Shown: in pieces, positions 1 to 12,232 of the stretch
How the letters are laid out: every line of letters starts with the position of its first letter
Position numbering within the stretch: position 1 is the first letter of the stretch
NCBI GenBank assembly: GCA_903813345.2
Contig: CAIIXF020000011.1
Coordinates: 12,432,842-12,496,841, forward strand
Reading direction: 5' to 3'
Length of the DNA stretch: 64,000 bases
DNA from: Owenia fusiformis
Taxonomy: Eukaryota; Annelida; Polychaeta; Sabellida; Oweniidae
Program-made: the position numbers and the translations under genes
Notes under the pieces: generated by a model
Seen by the model: only the letters and a program-made list of their open reading frames with translations
What the model was told of the DNA's origin: nothing
The model's database searches: none

Positions 1-870
1 CATGCGACTTGTATAGTTTAAACTTGGCAAGATGCTATCTGTACATGCAACATGGTACCATGTCACTTGGCAACTTGGTCCACATGCTGCACATGCAAGT
101 TGTATAGTTTAAACCTGGTAAGATGCTATCTGTACATGCAACATGGTACCATGTCACTTGCTAACTTGGTCCACATGCTGCACATGCGACTTGTATAGTT
201 TAAACTTGGCAAGATGCTATCTGTACATGCAACATGATACCATGTCACTTGGCAACTTGGTCCACATGCTGCACATGCAAGTTGTATAGTTTAAACCTGG
301 CAAGATGCTATCTGTACATGCAACATGGTACCATGTCACTTGCTAACTTGGTCCACATGCTGCACATGCGACTTGTATAGTTTAAACTTGGCAAGATGCT
401 ATCTGTACATGCAACATGGTACCATGTCACTTGGCAACTTGGTCCACATGCTGCACATGCAAGTTGTATAGTTTAAACCTGGCAAGATGCTATCTGTACA
501 TGCAACATGGTACCATGTCACTTGGCAACTTGGGTCCACATGCTGCACATGCGACTTGTATAGTTTAAACTTGGCAAGATGCTATCTGTACATGCAACAT
601 GGTACCATGTCACTTGCTAACTTGGTCCACATGCTGCACATGCGACTTGTATAGTTTAAACTTGGCAAGATGCTATTTGAACATGCAACATGGTACCATG
701 TCACTTGCTAACTTGGTCCACATGCTGCACATGCGAGGTTTATCATTGAGACTTTGAAAAATTTAAATATGGGACATGGCAGCATGTGACTTGTAACTTG
801 GTCCACATGCTGGGCAACGTGTATACTTCGTACTTGGCAAGATGCTAATTGTACTTGGTGCACATGGCAT
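1..870. repeat. 91-bp satellite array with 182-bp higher-order pattern
   Basis: Eight near-identical units of about 91 bp start near 1, 92, 183, 274, 365, 456, 548 and 639, followed by decayed copies to about 870. For most of the array two unit types alternate (CATGCGACTT and CATGCAAGTT starts), giving a 182-bp higher-order period that breaks down after position 548. Each unit holds the palindrome CATGGTACCATG and several CATG words. No coding potential is seen. The array is cut by the window edge, so its full length is unknown. Confidence 0.95.
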
Positions 871-1350
871 GTAGTACCCCGGTGGCCTTAGCTGAAATGT
901 TTTGCCCGGACATCCTAGGAAGTGTATTCTAGCTCTCCCTTTTTGGAAGGGGGATACCTGGGATCTCAATGTGTCCTTTTTCATAAAAACTATGGTAAAC
1001 ACGTACATTTTATAAATTAGGGAAAGCTGGGTACATTTCATAGAGGACTGGGTCAACATAATAATTATGTATATACACGTTTTTTATACCACCATATTCA
1101 ATTGGAATCCAGTAAGTCAGCACAGAATAGACATCTATGAATCAGAATAGATAATCATTAAAATAATACACTTGATCTTGAAGATTTATCCCGGAAAGTT
1201 GAAATCATATGGAATCATTTTATGGACCGATATACTGAAATTCCAGATGGGATTGGTGTTGGGAGACGATATCATACTTACTACATTGGAAAACTCCTGA
1301 CACCCTTCATAATGTTTTTCAATATTCTTTTCGCATTTTACTGTTCTTAG
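871..1350. other. Probable intron upstream of the first visible thymidine phosphorylase exon
   Basis: No exon of thymidine phosphorylase could be found here, although about 70 N-terminal residues are still missing, so the 5' exons must lie left of the window. The stretch ends in a good acceptor (pyrimidine-rich tract then TAG at 1348-1350). A short open frame runs from about 1170 to 1347 (+) but matches nothing I recognise. Confidence 0.5.
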
Positions 1351-4149
1351 GTGCTCTGTTAATGGCTATACGACTAAACGGACTAAGCACAGAGGAAACC
1401 ATTGGTCTGACCCGGGCTATGATGCGGTCGGGCGAGGTTCTACAATGGCCTGAAGAGTGGACCCGAGATAAGCTGGTGGTGGATAAGCATTGCACCGGGG
1501 GAGTAGGGGATAAAGTCAGCATTGTTCTCGCTCCTGCTCTTGCAGCATGTGGCATGAAGGCAAGTATCAGTACAAATATTACTCCTTTGCAAGAAGAAAC
1601 ACCTTTCCAATAAATCCCGAGCCCTACTGGTATACCAAGGAAACAATAGGCTAGATTACTGACGAAAGAAAACAATTGTAAGAAGTAAATCCAAATTCTG
1701 ACCTGAAACTGTAAAATTGACATCTTAACCATTAGATGGCATGATTTATTACCTCCCTCATAAAATAAGGTAGCTCTGAAAATGTCTTGTTGATGACATA
1801 CAGTTAAGCTCTGTCAATCTGAGCAAGAGTAATATCAGCTCAAATGTTTGTCCCGCCTTTATTCGTGATTTTTGATGATATTAGGATTTTAAGTTTAAAG
1901 CTTATTTTTTAGGTTCCGATGATATCTGGCAGGGGGTTGGCGTACACGCATGGGACTTTAGACAAACTGGAAGCTATACCAGGATTCCAAGTTGGTTATT
2001 CGATTTAAATGATCATGACGTGATTATACGTTATTTGTCCAGACAAATTAAGATTAAGCCAGTATAGTACATCTTTGTAGAGTTCATTTAGAAATAAAAA
2101 CGTCTGAAAATGTATTTCTGTAAACGTTTAGCGAGAGGCACTTGTCTCATTAGCCTCTCGCCTGGCTACACCCATGTACATCTAATACAATTTAGTAGAA
2201 GCCCATCAGAGGTGTACATTCGGATATGAAACTTAAACTTCTCTCCCAAAGTTAAACTTATGATCACTCTTTTACGATGTTCACATTTCAGATCTCGTGC
2301 AGTGCAGAGAAAATGCGCCAGGTTCTTGAAGAGGTTGGATGTTGCATCGTTGGTCAAACAAAAACACTCGTGCCGGCTGATAAAGTCCTCTACGTCATAC
2401 GAGATGTGACGGGAACGATCGACAGTCTGCCGCTCATAACCTCATCTATTGTATCCAAGAAGACGGCAGAGAGTTTATCAGCGCTTGTGTTGGACGTGAA
2501 GTGTGGCAAAGGGACCTTTATGAAGACCGAACAAGAGGCGAGAGGTCTTGCTAAAAGTATGGTAAGAATTATACAAGATAAAGAAATATAAAATGACATT
2601 TCTCACAACCCAATAACAAGCAAACGATCAGTGTTTATTATTGTATACCTTAGCATATTGCAAGATCCCTTGCAATTTGTCGTTCAATTTCAAAAATGAT
2701 TATTCGTTAATTATTACAACTGAGAACTCTTCAAATGATTTCGAATGAAAATATAGTGAAAAGACTATATTCACTAAAATGTTCTTGAATATTGCTTAAA
2801 ATCTTTGCAATCAAACCGGTAACTAGCTAGCTTATTCATCCATTGCATACGCATTAGTTTTCATGTGACATCGATGTTTTTATGTTAAATGCAGAACGTT
2901 TCCAGGTGTCAGCAAGCTGTGGCGTTGGCGTAGAGACGGTTGCTATAATGACTCGTATGGACAACCCAATCGGCAATTACGTGGGACACTCTCTTGAGAT
3001 CATAGACGCAATTGAAACAATGCAAGGAAACGGACCTTCAGATCTGTTGGAGCTCGTGTGCACTTTAGGTATACGGAATGCTTCAAAGATATATTATAAG
3101 GGGTTTGAAATTACTCTGTTCTGTCACCGTCTTATATCATGATTTAAGGACGACCTTTTAAGTGTTTCGTATTTTCTAGGTGGACATCTTTTAAAAAATG
3201 CTGGGAAGGTTTCAACACCAATGAAAGGCTATCAACTTATTGAAGAAACCATCGCCAATGGTTCGGCCCTGGAGAAATTCCGCCTAATGATGCAAGCTCA
3301 GGGGGTCGATGAGACAACCGCTAATTCTTTATGCAAGAAAGATGTTGACTTTTTCAGTATCTTCAGACCGTCCAAGCTAAAAACCGATGTAAAAGTACAC
3401 ACTGGAGGTAGTCTGTCTAAATAAAATATCTCATATCACAATGTTTTCTATAAATTAAGAGTAAGCTAGTTGAAGTAAGTACAGTTTTCATTTGCGAGAG
3501 AAGAGCATCTGACTCCAACCCGTTCTTCATTTCAAAAAATAAATTGTCTGCGTTAGGGTTATTCATGAGATGATTTAACGAGGTGCTATTAATGCTTGGG
3601 TTTGGGTAATGTGATAACTCACTATTGTTTTTTAATGAATGTCTAGTAGAACGTACATTTTAATTGTTTCTTTTCAGGATATATCAGTGCAGTTGATGCA
3701 TTAGCTTTATCAAATCTGATCAACTCTCTTGGTGCTGGACGTGCAAAGGCGGGGGACCAAATCAACCTCAGTGTTGGGCTACATTTTCGTAAACACCTTG
3801 GTGAACGCGTGGAGAAAGGTGAGCGAAGAATTATATTTGATATTTGAAATACAAAATGATAAAAGTGATAAAAGTGTCTTATATTCATGTGTGACTTTAT
3901 TTGTCATATTATATCATCTTTAATATGCCCAGATATGTACTTAAAAGACAAACTGTTTCAGGGGATGTTTGGTTAACGGTTCATCACGATTCACCACTTA
4001 GTGACAACCATTTGAAAACAATCAGAAATACGCTCGAGCTGCAAGAACAGGAATTGCCTGCCGGAAGTATAGGTCGCATAATTGAAATCATTACTAATGA
4101 AACTGTTCGATGCAATGGTAACGGATATAGTAGTAGGCAGAATTCGTAA
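1351..4149 (+). CDS. TYMP: Thymidine phosphorylase, seven 3' exons (copy 1, probably the functional one)
   Basis: Cytosolic phosphorolysis of thymidine or uridine to base plus deoxyribose-1-phosphate. Seven exons join in frame: 1351-1559, 1913-1990, 2292-2561, 2906-3068, 3180-3407, 3678-3818 and 3962-4149 (stop TAA), giving 424 residues; the animal enzyme is about 480, so the N-terminal part of the alpha domain lies upstream of the window. Recognisable blocks: [72 protein letters not shown] and a C-terminal block ending in [12 protein letters not shown]. The Arg, Ser and Lys of the pyrimidine-binding block (RDVT, ITSS, SKK) are kept. Deviations: KHSTGG reads KHCTGG, and GLGHTGG reads GLAYTHG, which loses the conserved active-site His. 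Intron 1 uses a GC donor (GCAAGT at 1560) and intron 2 a weak GTTGGT donor. The gene converges on the minus-strand LRR gene. Confidence 0.92.
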
Positions 4150-4230
4150 TTTCAAATTGAACTGAAACAATCAGCATCAAATACAGGAAACACGAATTAC
4201 GAAATGAGGGATCAAGTTTTTCTCACTTTA

Positions 4231-4472
4231 GGCCCCCCTCACATAAGAACGAATCCACTAAACGCAGTCTTGCGAATAGGAATTGAGTAAAATCCGTTCC
4301 CATTAGTATGTACGTTGTACATCGTTGGGATGTTCGTATGTGTAAGTTTCCCCTCGGAAAGCTTCGGAAGCATGCGCAAAGATGTGCTTCAGTAAACATG
4401 TTGACGTTGCCAATCGCTAGAATTGTAATCGCAAGACTGCGTTTGGTTGATTCGTTCATATGGGAGGGGGCC
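4231..4472. mobile_element. MITE-like element with TIRs and TTTA flanks (copy 1)
   Basis: Terminal inverted repeats of about 50 bp begin GGCCCCC and contain the arm GAACGAATC followed by AACGCAGTCTTGCGA in both orientations. The element is flanked on both sides by TTTA (4227-4230 and 4473-4476), consistent with a 4-bp target duplication. It is 242 bp with no coding capacity. The same element sits at 12314-12555 in the duplicate. Confidence 0.75.
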
Positions 4473-5034
4473 TTTAGTTCCAAACATTGCAAACGCTTCA
4501 ATTGCTGAAGAGAATCTATATGCAAGATGTCCACTCCCTACGGACATATAGGACACTAGGAATTAGAATTCATAAAGCGACATCTATTTTTGAATACTTT
4601 AGTTAAATAACCATTTATGAGGTTACATACAATATGTACGTATTTATAATGGTTGCATTATATTATGATATTTTACACGGTGTAGATATACGTACATTTT
4701 CTCAAATTACTCAGATTGAGCCATCTATAGCCCATAGGGTACTGCCCATAGCTATATATAATACAGCAATATTTCACCATAAAAGATCAAACTTGGAAGA
4801 TGATAAAATATTCCATATGAGATACCTCTAGTTATTTACATAACATATGGACACTGTTGCTATGAGTAACCACGATCGTACGTTTTTTGCAAGGAAATTC
4901 GATTCATCAAACCTACAAGATTCATGATGAAAAATAAATCTTTAAATGAATAAGCCCATGATATGGTAAATTGGCACGCAATCGTTCCCGATAGTTCAAT
5001 TACTCCATACCATACTATTGGACATACTTAAAAC

Positions 5035-5303
5035 CGTTTGGGGTATATTTACTAACTTTGTGAACTTACTCGAACGGATAGGTCCTCCAGAACTTAGAGC
5101 ATGCCAAAAACTTTCTGAACGAGTTGAATTTTCTGGGGACGTATTGAGAACGAAGTAATGTAATCTGTGATTACGAACTTCATGGACGTGCTCGGACGGG
5201 AAGGTGATATAGAAGAATTTCAAATCATTTCAAAATTCGATGCATGGCGATCGAAAGAACGGCTGAGAACTAGTTTGGTGTGATAGGAGAGGGGGGGGGG
5301 GGG
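5035..5303. mobile_element. Fragment of the TATCACACCAAACTAG foldback family plus poly-G (copy 1)
   Basis: The right end reads GAACTAGTTTGGTGTGATAG, the same terminus as the large foldback elements at 33050-34792, and the interior shares the GAACTTCATGGACGTGCTCGG-like block with them. Only one end is recognisable. It is followed by a 13-G run (11 G in the duplicate), the clearest sequence difference between the two copies. Confidence 0.6.
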
Positions 5304-6520
5304 TTAGAATTCTCACCTTAAACAAAACGTCCCTTGAAAAATGATCATCTTCATTTTTGCTGATCCATGATCGTTCTTGCATATCTCTTATGTATGCCCA
5401 AAACCTTGTCATTCGGTTCCTTCTTTTTAACCATCTTTTTAGGACATATTTATTTCAACAAGATGTATTTTTAAGTAACAAAAAGAAACTGGAGAAGGGA
5501 TAGCCATTTTGCTTTAGTGACATAACCGTCCTTCCTTCAGTCGATGATTGTTTTAATTTTTCATGTGGACCTTTACCTACAACCAAGACATCTGAGGAAA
5601 ACAATGGTAGGCTCACAGATATCATATACGAAGTTTTTTAAATAGTAACGTAAACTCCCCTGAGTTTTTGTATTTTTGTGTAGAGCGTAAATAGAGATAA
5701 TACATCCAAACATCCTCCAGCTAGTTCTTTGAATACAAATCTCGTTCATATCTTGTAGCTTTGTTGACGTTTCTTGCAAATATCGTGATTCCCTCTCCAC
5801 GCATTCTGTACGTTTTACGCCGTTTAAATGATGTGTTCGACTTGATAAACTTGATAAAGAATTATTGAAGCTCATCAATGATGGACTATCTTGATATTAA
5901 TCTTTAAGATTAAGAATAGAGAAGCATTAATGAGTAAGAGGGTTTTTGGGAGGATATTAACAATATATTGACAATCCCATGCACATGCAAGTTTTTTTTT
6001 TTTTATATACGGAAGTACAAACATGAGTAAAGATAAAAATGTAAATATGTCTTTATGTGTGCCAAAAATGTAACTTTATATAATATGATACATACGTCAT
6101 ACACATTATTTTTTCAAACCGTATATGATATTACATTCGTAGCATATGCATGCTTATACTAAGATAAAATCCACTAAAATTAAAAAATATGGACAATCCT
6201 GTACATGTTTTCAAATGCAAAGAAACTTTATTTTATAATAAAAATTAATGTCAAAAATAAATGAAAATTAATGTCAAATAGTTCGAGCAATAGTCTGTAT
6301 ATTGATATCAAAAGAAAAAATATGTGGCATTTATTGATGTTATGCTTATCTTAGTAAAACAATAAATCTTATGCTCCCTTGCAAAGCATTTTCAAAATGA
6401 ATTTAGGTGTCTTGTTGTTCAAACTTGGAACTCGAGGTTTTTACCTAAGATACTTTTCAGAAAAATAGAGCATCGATTATTGCTTCTGGAATACCAAGTC
6501 AAGTCAAGTCAAGTAAATAA

Positions 6521-7100
6521 TTACTGGCAAATGTCACTTGCTAGGAGTTCATCGATTCGTTTCCCTTTTAGTCGTTCAGGTGTTTTACAAGTTGCATCAT
6601 ATCCATTCACATGTGCTAGCCATCTATGGCCATCCAAAGGGCGAGGTCCTTTAAGTGTCTGTATATAAATAGTAAACTGTCTCATTGGTTCTGTACATGA
6701 GCAATCCCATGGGTTACCACTGAGATCGCTGAAATATACGAGAAATTACAGGAATATGTGGCAAGAATCTGAAGACAGACAAGGCATTGGCAAGGAAAAT
6801 GAGAGGGGAGAAGTAGTGCCGTAGGACTTCATTATTATTGTTTCGATATAAACATCTGAAATGCCACTATTCATTGATATAACTGCCTCATATTATCGAA
6901 CATGTTTTAGAAAATTACTTTGCTGAACCAACACTTATTAGGGAAGTGGGATCACTAGTTAAAGTTACAGTATGGAGCATAGAAACACAATGTTAGACCT
7001 TATGAAGGTTTATGCTTACATTGCTTGCAGTTTTGGGATTCCCTTCAAAGTTTGTAGCATGTTTGCATCAACTGTCCTTATATTGTTTTGACGTAAATAC
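6521..7100 (-). pseudogene. Orphan 3' exons of the LRR gene (copy 1): LRR exon and LRRCT terminal exon
   Basis: Identical by position to the last two exons of the intact LRR gene: an 81-nt leucine-rich-repeat exon at 7020-7100 and the LRRCT terminal exon with stop at 6521-6728. No signal-peptide or LRRNT exon precedes them on the minus strand within copy 1: upstream (higher coordinates) lies the second thymidine phosphorylase copy. This is the expected leftover of a tandem duplication with a breakpoint in the LRR gene's intron 2. A very long transcript from 20929 could in principle splice to these exons as alternative terminal exons, but they encode the same residues. Confidence 0.8.
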
Positions 7101-9431
7101 CTACAAAGTAAAAAAAATATCATGTACGGTATAATTTTTGTATTGCTTCATTTGTTTTGGCTTAAATTATATAAGCAGGTTTGTACAGGGTGGGACAAAA
7201 ACGTCAACATTTGTATTTGGCAATACGCTTTTTGAATAATTCATTTATTTTAAAAATATGTTTTGATGGATATGTTGGAAGCACTTTCAATTCTCAATTG
7301 TATCTAAAATTGGAAAAATAAATGTTCATGGATTCAGAATAAAAAAAGCTAGCCGAAATATACAGGAAATATACAGTTATGAGCATACTATCGATTGATT
7401 ACTGATTGTTTACGTCTCTAGTACCAGATCGACATCCTATACATCATGTCAGAGAAACACATATGGTACGTAGGATGTTAAGCATATTCTGCAGGTTTAT
7501 AGAACATATAAAACTTTAACGACGAAATGTTACATGTATTTTGGAATTAACACCTTCAGAAAATGGCTCTCGGACAGTAGCAGTACTTTAATATCGACTT
7601 TTGGTTATTATGTCACCACCAAAAAGTGGTGGCATATTGTTATGGTCTCCATTTTTGACGGTGGTTGGTGGTTGGTGATCGGCGATGGGCGTCTGTAGCA
7701 AATTGTAATGTTACAAAAGTTCTCAAAAGTTTTAATTATCACCAAAGGCATTGCCATTTGGAGTGGCTTCACGAAATCCTGAAACCGGAAGTGTTTATTT
7801 TTTCACCGATGTTTAGAATTTAGACCCTAAGAAAATAATTGAGCGATTTGCAGAACATGTTTTCATAAAGAGAAGTAATTCTCTTAATTCAATACGATAT
7901 CGGTGGAAATGTCTGCGAGGGGGGGGGGCTGTTGGTTTTCTTTGTGAAGAGGCAAATTGATATTATTACAAATAAAAATCCACAAAGGATTATTGACCTT
8001 GTTTTTATATACACTGGTGATCCACTCGATTACGTTGTATATCGAAAATGTCGGATGTAAATTTTTTTCTTTTCTTAATTCACGCGTTGTAGGTAGATTC
8101 CAAAGACATTTCATCGCACAGTACATTTTCTTAAACATATTATGCTGATACACGTTTGTGAATAAAATGTCGTGGAAATTCAGCCTACAATGCGTGAAAT
8201 AAGGAAAAGAGGAAATCTTACATTCGAGGTTACGACATTTAGTTACCGAAACGAGAGTAAGCTTAATCGAGTGGATCAACAGTGATGTAGCTAAAACAGT
8301 AGAAAATGCAAATGTGATTATTGTTGCTTATACAGGGTATTCCAACGTGCTTTATTTCACGAAAATCGAGCCACTGTTGACTATTTTATGAATTTTATAG
8401 GTAAAAATACATTTAGTCGGCAAGAATTCGCAACTTACAACAAAATGTCAATAATTTACACCTCTAGGTCACGTTGACCTCGATTTGACCTTTGTTGACG
8501 TACAACTTTTGAAAAAAACAATACTTTGTCGGAGGGGTATTTGAATAAGGCTTTCAACAATACCATATCAATATTATTGACATTACATATGTAGTTTTCA
8601 ATCGCCAGGGGTCCAAATGACCCCTTACGACTTCGTGATCTAAAAAAGATATTTCAGACCTTAGGTTAATCGATAGGTGTATGTTTTATTAATGTAATGA
8701 TCAGCAGGGGTCTTCAAGATGCTGTATACAGTCCCAGGAACATTTTCTAATGGCCCATGCTGATCTATCTAAACATTTATTTGGCAATTATATATACAAT
8801 GGAATTATAACATTGTCCATTGATTCATAAAATTCAAAGTCAATTCTTTTCTCAAGATCTTGACGGTGCATTCTCATAAATATAACCATAAATACTTTTG
8901 TATTCCCATAGAATATAATCACTGGTACTAGTTTTAGAATAAAAAATCAAAAAATCTGTGTTGTGCATTTTTTAAATTGAAAAAAGTTGGTTATTTTTTT
9001 TAGAAATTTCGAATATAATCGTTCTAATTTTCACATATGTTGATATGCATCCGGATATCCTTCACCCAAATGTTCAAGAAAATCTGTGTTAAAGCGATAC
9101 AAAAAAACAACTTACAATGCCTTAAGTTTCGTCATTTTACCAATCTCCTGGCCAAATGTTGAGATTTGGTTCCCAGATAAGGACCTATAAAAGACATGCC
9201 AAAGGTCAAGAAGAAAAAATATCAATAAAGCTTTATCTATAGAATGTACGCTCGAAGCATATTAGTAGCGCTAACCAGGATCAATTCAAACATGCCATAT
9301 GTGTCTAGCCAATCGGCTTAAAGCAGCATATCAGCGTGTTAATTTATTGATATATGCATCCAAATGATTTTGCTGTGCATTTAATTTTTGATAAATGCAC
9401 GGACTGAGCAGTACTATTCTCAGGTGCTCTC
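7101..9431. other. Non-coding remainder of duplication copy 1
   Basis: This corresponds to part of intron 2 of the LRR gene. It contains an imperfect foldback element (8012-8284), a 10-G run near 7919, a short CACCACC/GGTGGTG hairpin near 7617-7635, and a motif near 7190 (ACAGGGTGGGACAAAAAC) resembling Tc1/mariner termini. No exons were recognised. It ends at the duplication junction. Confidence 0.6.
8012..8284. mobile_element. Imperfect foldback (MITE-like) element, copy 1
   Basis: The left end (CACTGGTGATCCACTCG) and right end (CGAGTGGATCAACAGTG) are inverted repeats, and pairing continues imperfectly inward through the ACGCGTTGTAGG / CCTACAATGCGT blocks, so most of the 273 bp can fold on itself. 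Flanking 5-mers ATATA and ATGTA are similar but not identical. The duplicate copy is at 16093-16365. Confidence 0.65.
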
Positions 9432-9440
9432 AGGTGCTCT
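9421..9440. repeat. 10-bp direct repeat at the duplication junction
   Basis: CAGGTGCTCT occurs twice in a row at the seam between the two 8-kb copies. The second unit starts the duplicated exon, while the first is extra sequence found at neither outer edge. It replaces the normal TTCTTAG acceptor with TCTCAG|GTGCTCT. Confidence 0.9.
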
Positions 9441-12232
9441 GTTAATGGCTATACGACTAAACGGACTAAGCACAGAGGAAACCATTGGTCTGACCCGGGC
9501 TATGATGCGGTCGGGCGAGGTTCTACAATGGCCTGAAGAGTGGACCCGAGATAAGCTGGTGGTGGATAAGCATTGCACCGGGGGAGTAGGGGATAAAGTC
9601 AGCATTGTTCTCGCTCCTGCTCTTGCAGCATGTGGCATGAAGGCAAGTATCAGTACAAATATTACTCCTTTGCAAGAAGAAACACCTTTCCAATAAATCC
9701 CGAGCCCTACTGGTATACCAAGGAAACAATAGGCTAGATTACTGACGAAAGAAAACAATTGTAAGAAGTAAATCCAAATTCTGACCTGAAACTGTAAAAT
9801 TGACATCTTAACCATTAGATGGCATGATTTATTACCTCCCTCATAAAATAAGGTAGCTCTGAAAATGTCTTGTTGATGACATACAGTTAAGCTCTGTCAA
9901 TCTGAGCAAGAGTAATATCAGCTCAAATGTTTGTCCCGCCTTTATTCGTGATTTTTGATGATATTAGGATTTTAAGTTTAAAGCTTATTTTTTAGGTTCC
10001 GATGATATCTGGCAGGGGGTTGGCGTACACGCATGGGACTTTAGACAAACTGGAAGCTATACCAGGATTCCAAGTTGGTTATTCGATTTAAATGATCATG
10101 ACGTGATTATACGTTATTTGTCCAGACAAATTAAGATTAAGCCAGTATAGTACATCTTTGTAGAGTTCATTTAGAAATAAAAACGTCTGAAAATGTATTT
10201 CTGTAAACGTTTAGCGAGAGGCACTTGTCTCATTAGCCTCTCGCCTGGCTACACCCATGTACATCTAATACAATTTAGTAGAAGCCCATCAGAGGTGTAC
10301 ATTCGGATATGAAACTTAAACTTCTCTCCCAAAGTTAAACTTATGATCACTCTTTTACGATGTTCACATTTCAGATCTCGTGCAGTGCAGAGAAAATGCG
10401 CCAGGTTCTTGAAGAGGTTGGATGTTGCATCGTTGGTCAAACAAAAACACTCGTGCCGGCTGATAAAGTCCTCTACGTCATACGAGATGTGACGGGAACG
10501 ATCGACAGTCTGCCGCTCATAACCTCATCTATTGTATCCAAGAAGACGGCAGAGAGTTTATCAGCGCTTGTGTTGGACGTGAAGTGTGGCAAAGGGACCT
10601 TTATGAAGACCGAACAAGAGGCGAGAGGTCTTGCTAAAAGTATGGTAAGAATTATACAAGATAAAGAAATATAAAATGACATTTCTCACAACCCAATAAC
10701 AAGCAAACGATCAGTGTTTATTATTGTATACCTTAGCATATTGCAAGATCCCTTGCAATTTGTCGTTCAATTTCAAAAATGATTATTCGTTAATTATTAC
10801 AACTGAGAACTCTTCAAATGATTTCGAATGAAAATATAGTGAAAAGACTATATTCACTAAAATGTTCTTGAATATTGCTTAAAATCTTTGCAATCAAACC
10901 GGTAACTAGCTAGCTTATTCATCCATTGCATACGCATTAGTTTTCATGTGACATCGATGTTTTTATGTTAAATGCAGAACGTTTCCAGGTGTCAGCAAGC
11001 TGTGGCGTTGGCGTAGAGACGGTTGCTATAATGACTCGTATGGACAACCCAATCGGCAATTACGTGGGACACTCTCTTGAGATCATAGACGCAATTGAAA
11101 CAATGCAAGGAAACGGACCTTCAGATCTGTTGGAGCTCGTGTGCACTTTAGGTATACGGAATGCTTCAAAGATATATTATAAGGGGTTTGAAATTACTCT
11201 GTTCTGTCACCGTCTTATATCATGATTTAAGGACGACCTTTTAAGTGTTTCGTATTTTCTAGGTGGACATCTTTTAAAAAATGCTGGGAAGGTTTCAACA
11301 CCAATGAAAGGCTATCAACTTATTGAAGAAACCATCGCCAATGGTTCGGCCCTGGAGAAATTCCGCCTAATGATGCAAGCTCAGGGGGTCGATGAGACAA
11401 CCGCTAATTCTTTATGCAAGAAAGATGTTGACTTTTTCAGTATCTTCAGACCGTCCAAGCTAAAAACCGATGTAAAAGTACACACTGGAGGTAGTCTGTC
11501 TAAATAAAATATCTCATATCACAATGTTTTCTATAAATTAAGAGTAAGCTAGTTGAAGTAAGTACAGTTTTCATTTGCGAGAGAAGAGCATCTGACTCCA
11601 ACCCGTTCTTCATTTCAAAAAATAAATTGTCTGCGTTAGGGTTATTCATGAGATGATTTAACGAGGTGCTATTAATGCTTGGGTTTGGGTAATGTGATAA
11701 CTCACTATTGTTTTTTAATGAATGTCTAGTAGAACGTACATTTTAATTGTTTCTTTTCAGGATATATCAGTGCAGTTGATGCATTAGCTTTATCAAATCT
11801 GATCAACTCTCTTGGTGCTGGACGTGCAAAGGCGGGGGACCAAATCAACCTCAGTGTTGGGCTACATTTTCGTAAACACCTTGGTGAACGCGTGGAGAAA
11901 GGTGAGCGAAGAATTATATTTGATATTTGAAATACAAAATGATAAAAGTGATAAAAGTGTCTTATATTCATGTGTGACTTTATTTGTCATATTATATCAT
12001 CTTTAATATGCCCAGATATGTACTTAAAAGACAAACTGTTTCAGGGGATGTTTGGTTAACGGTTCATCACGATTCACCACTTAGTGACAACCATTTGAAA
12101 ACAATCAGAAATACGCTCGAGCTGCAAGAACAGGAATTGCCTGCCGGAAGTATAGGTCGCATAATTGAAATCATTACTAATGAAACTGTTCGATGCAATG
12201 GTAACGGATATAGTAGTAGGCAGAATTCGTAA
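9434..12232 (+). pseudogene. TYMP: Thymidine phosphorylase 3' exons, orphan copy 2
   Basis: The seven exons recur at 9434-9642, 9996-10073, 10375-10644, 10989-11151, 11263-11490, 11761-11901 and 12045-12232, with the same GC donor after the first and the same substituted active-site motifs (KHCTGG, GLAYTHG). No 5' exon lies between the end of copy 1 and 9434, so this copy lacks its own N-terminus. An open frame from 9388 reads through the seam into the first exon, but its first 19 residues have no family resemblance. It could be used only as alternative 3' exons of the upstream gene, or it may be dead. Confidence 0.8.

Larger units (their letters stand above)
4150..6520. other. Convergent intergenic spacer, copy 1
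   Basis: AT-rich DNA between the thymidine phosphorylase stop and the orphan LRR terminal exon. It holds a MITE (4231-4472), a foldback-family fragment ending near 5288, a 13-G run at 5291-5303, a 13-T run near 5992 and a CAAGT microsatellite near 6496-6514. No gene was recognised. Confidence 0.7.
1350..9420. repeat. Tandem segmental duplication, copy 1 (8.07 kb)
   Basis: Positions 1350-9420 recur at 9433-17501 with an offset of 8083, falling to 8081 after the poly-G run at 5291 (13 versus 11 G). Every exon, MITE and open frame checked recurs at the same offset with no other difference noticed by eye. The left breakpoint coincides with the acceptor AG of a thymidine phosphorylase exon and the right one lies in intron 2 of the LRR gene. 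Confidence 0.95.

Noticed and set aside
1319-1732. Minus-strand open frames over the TYMP exon (also at 9420-9815)
   Set aside because: Shadow frames of the real plus-strand exon; no family resemblance, and the exon is explained in frame on the other strand.
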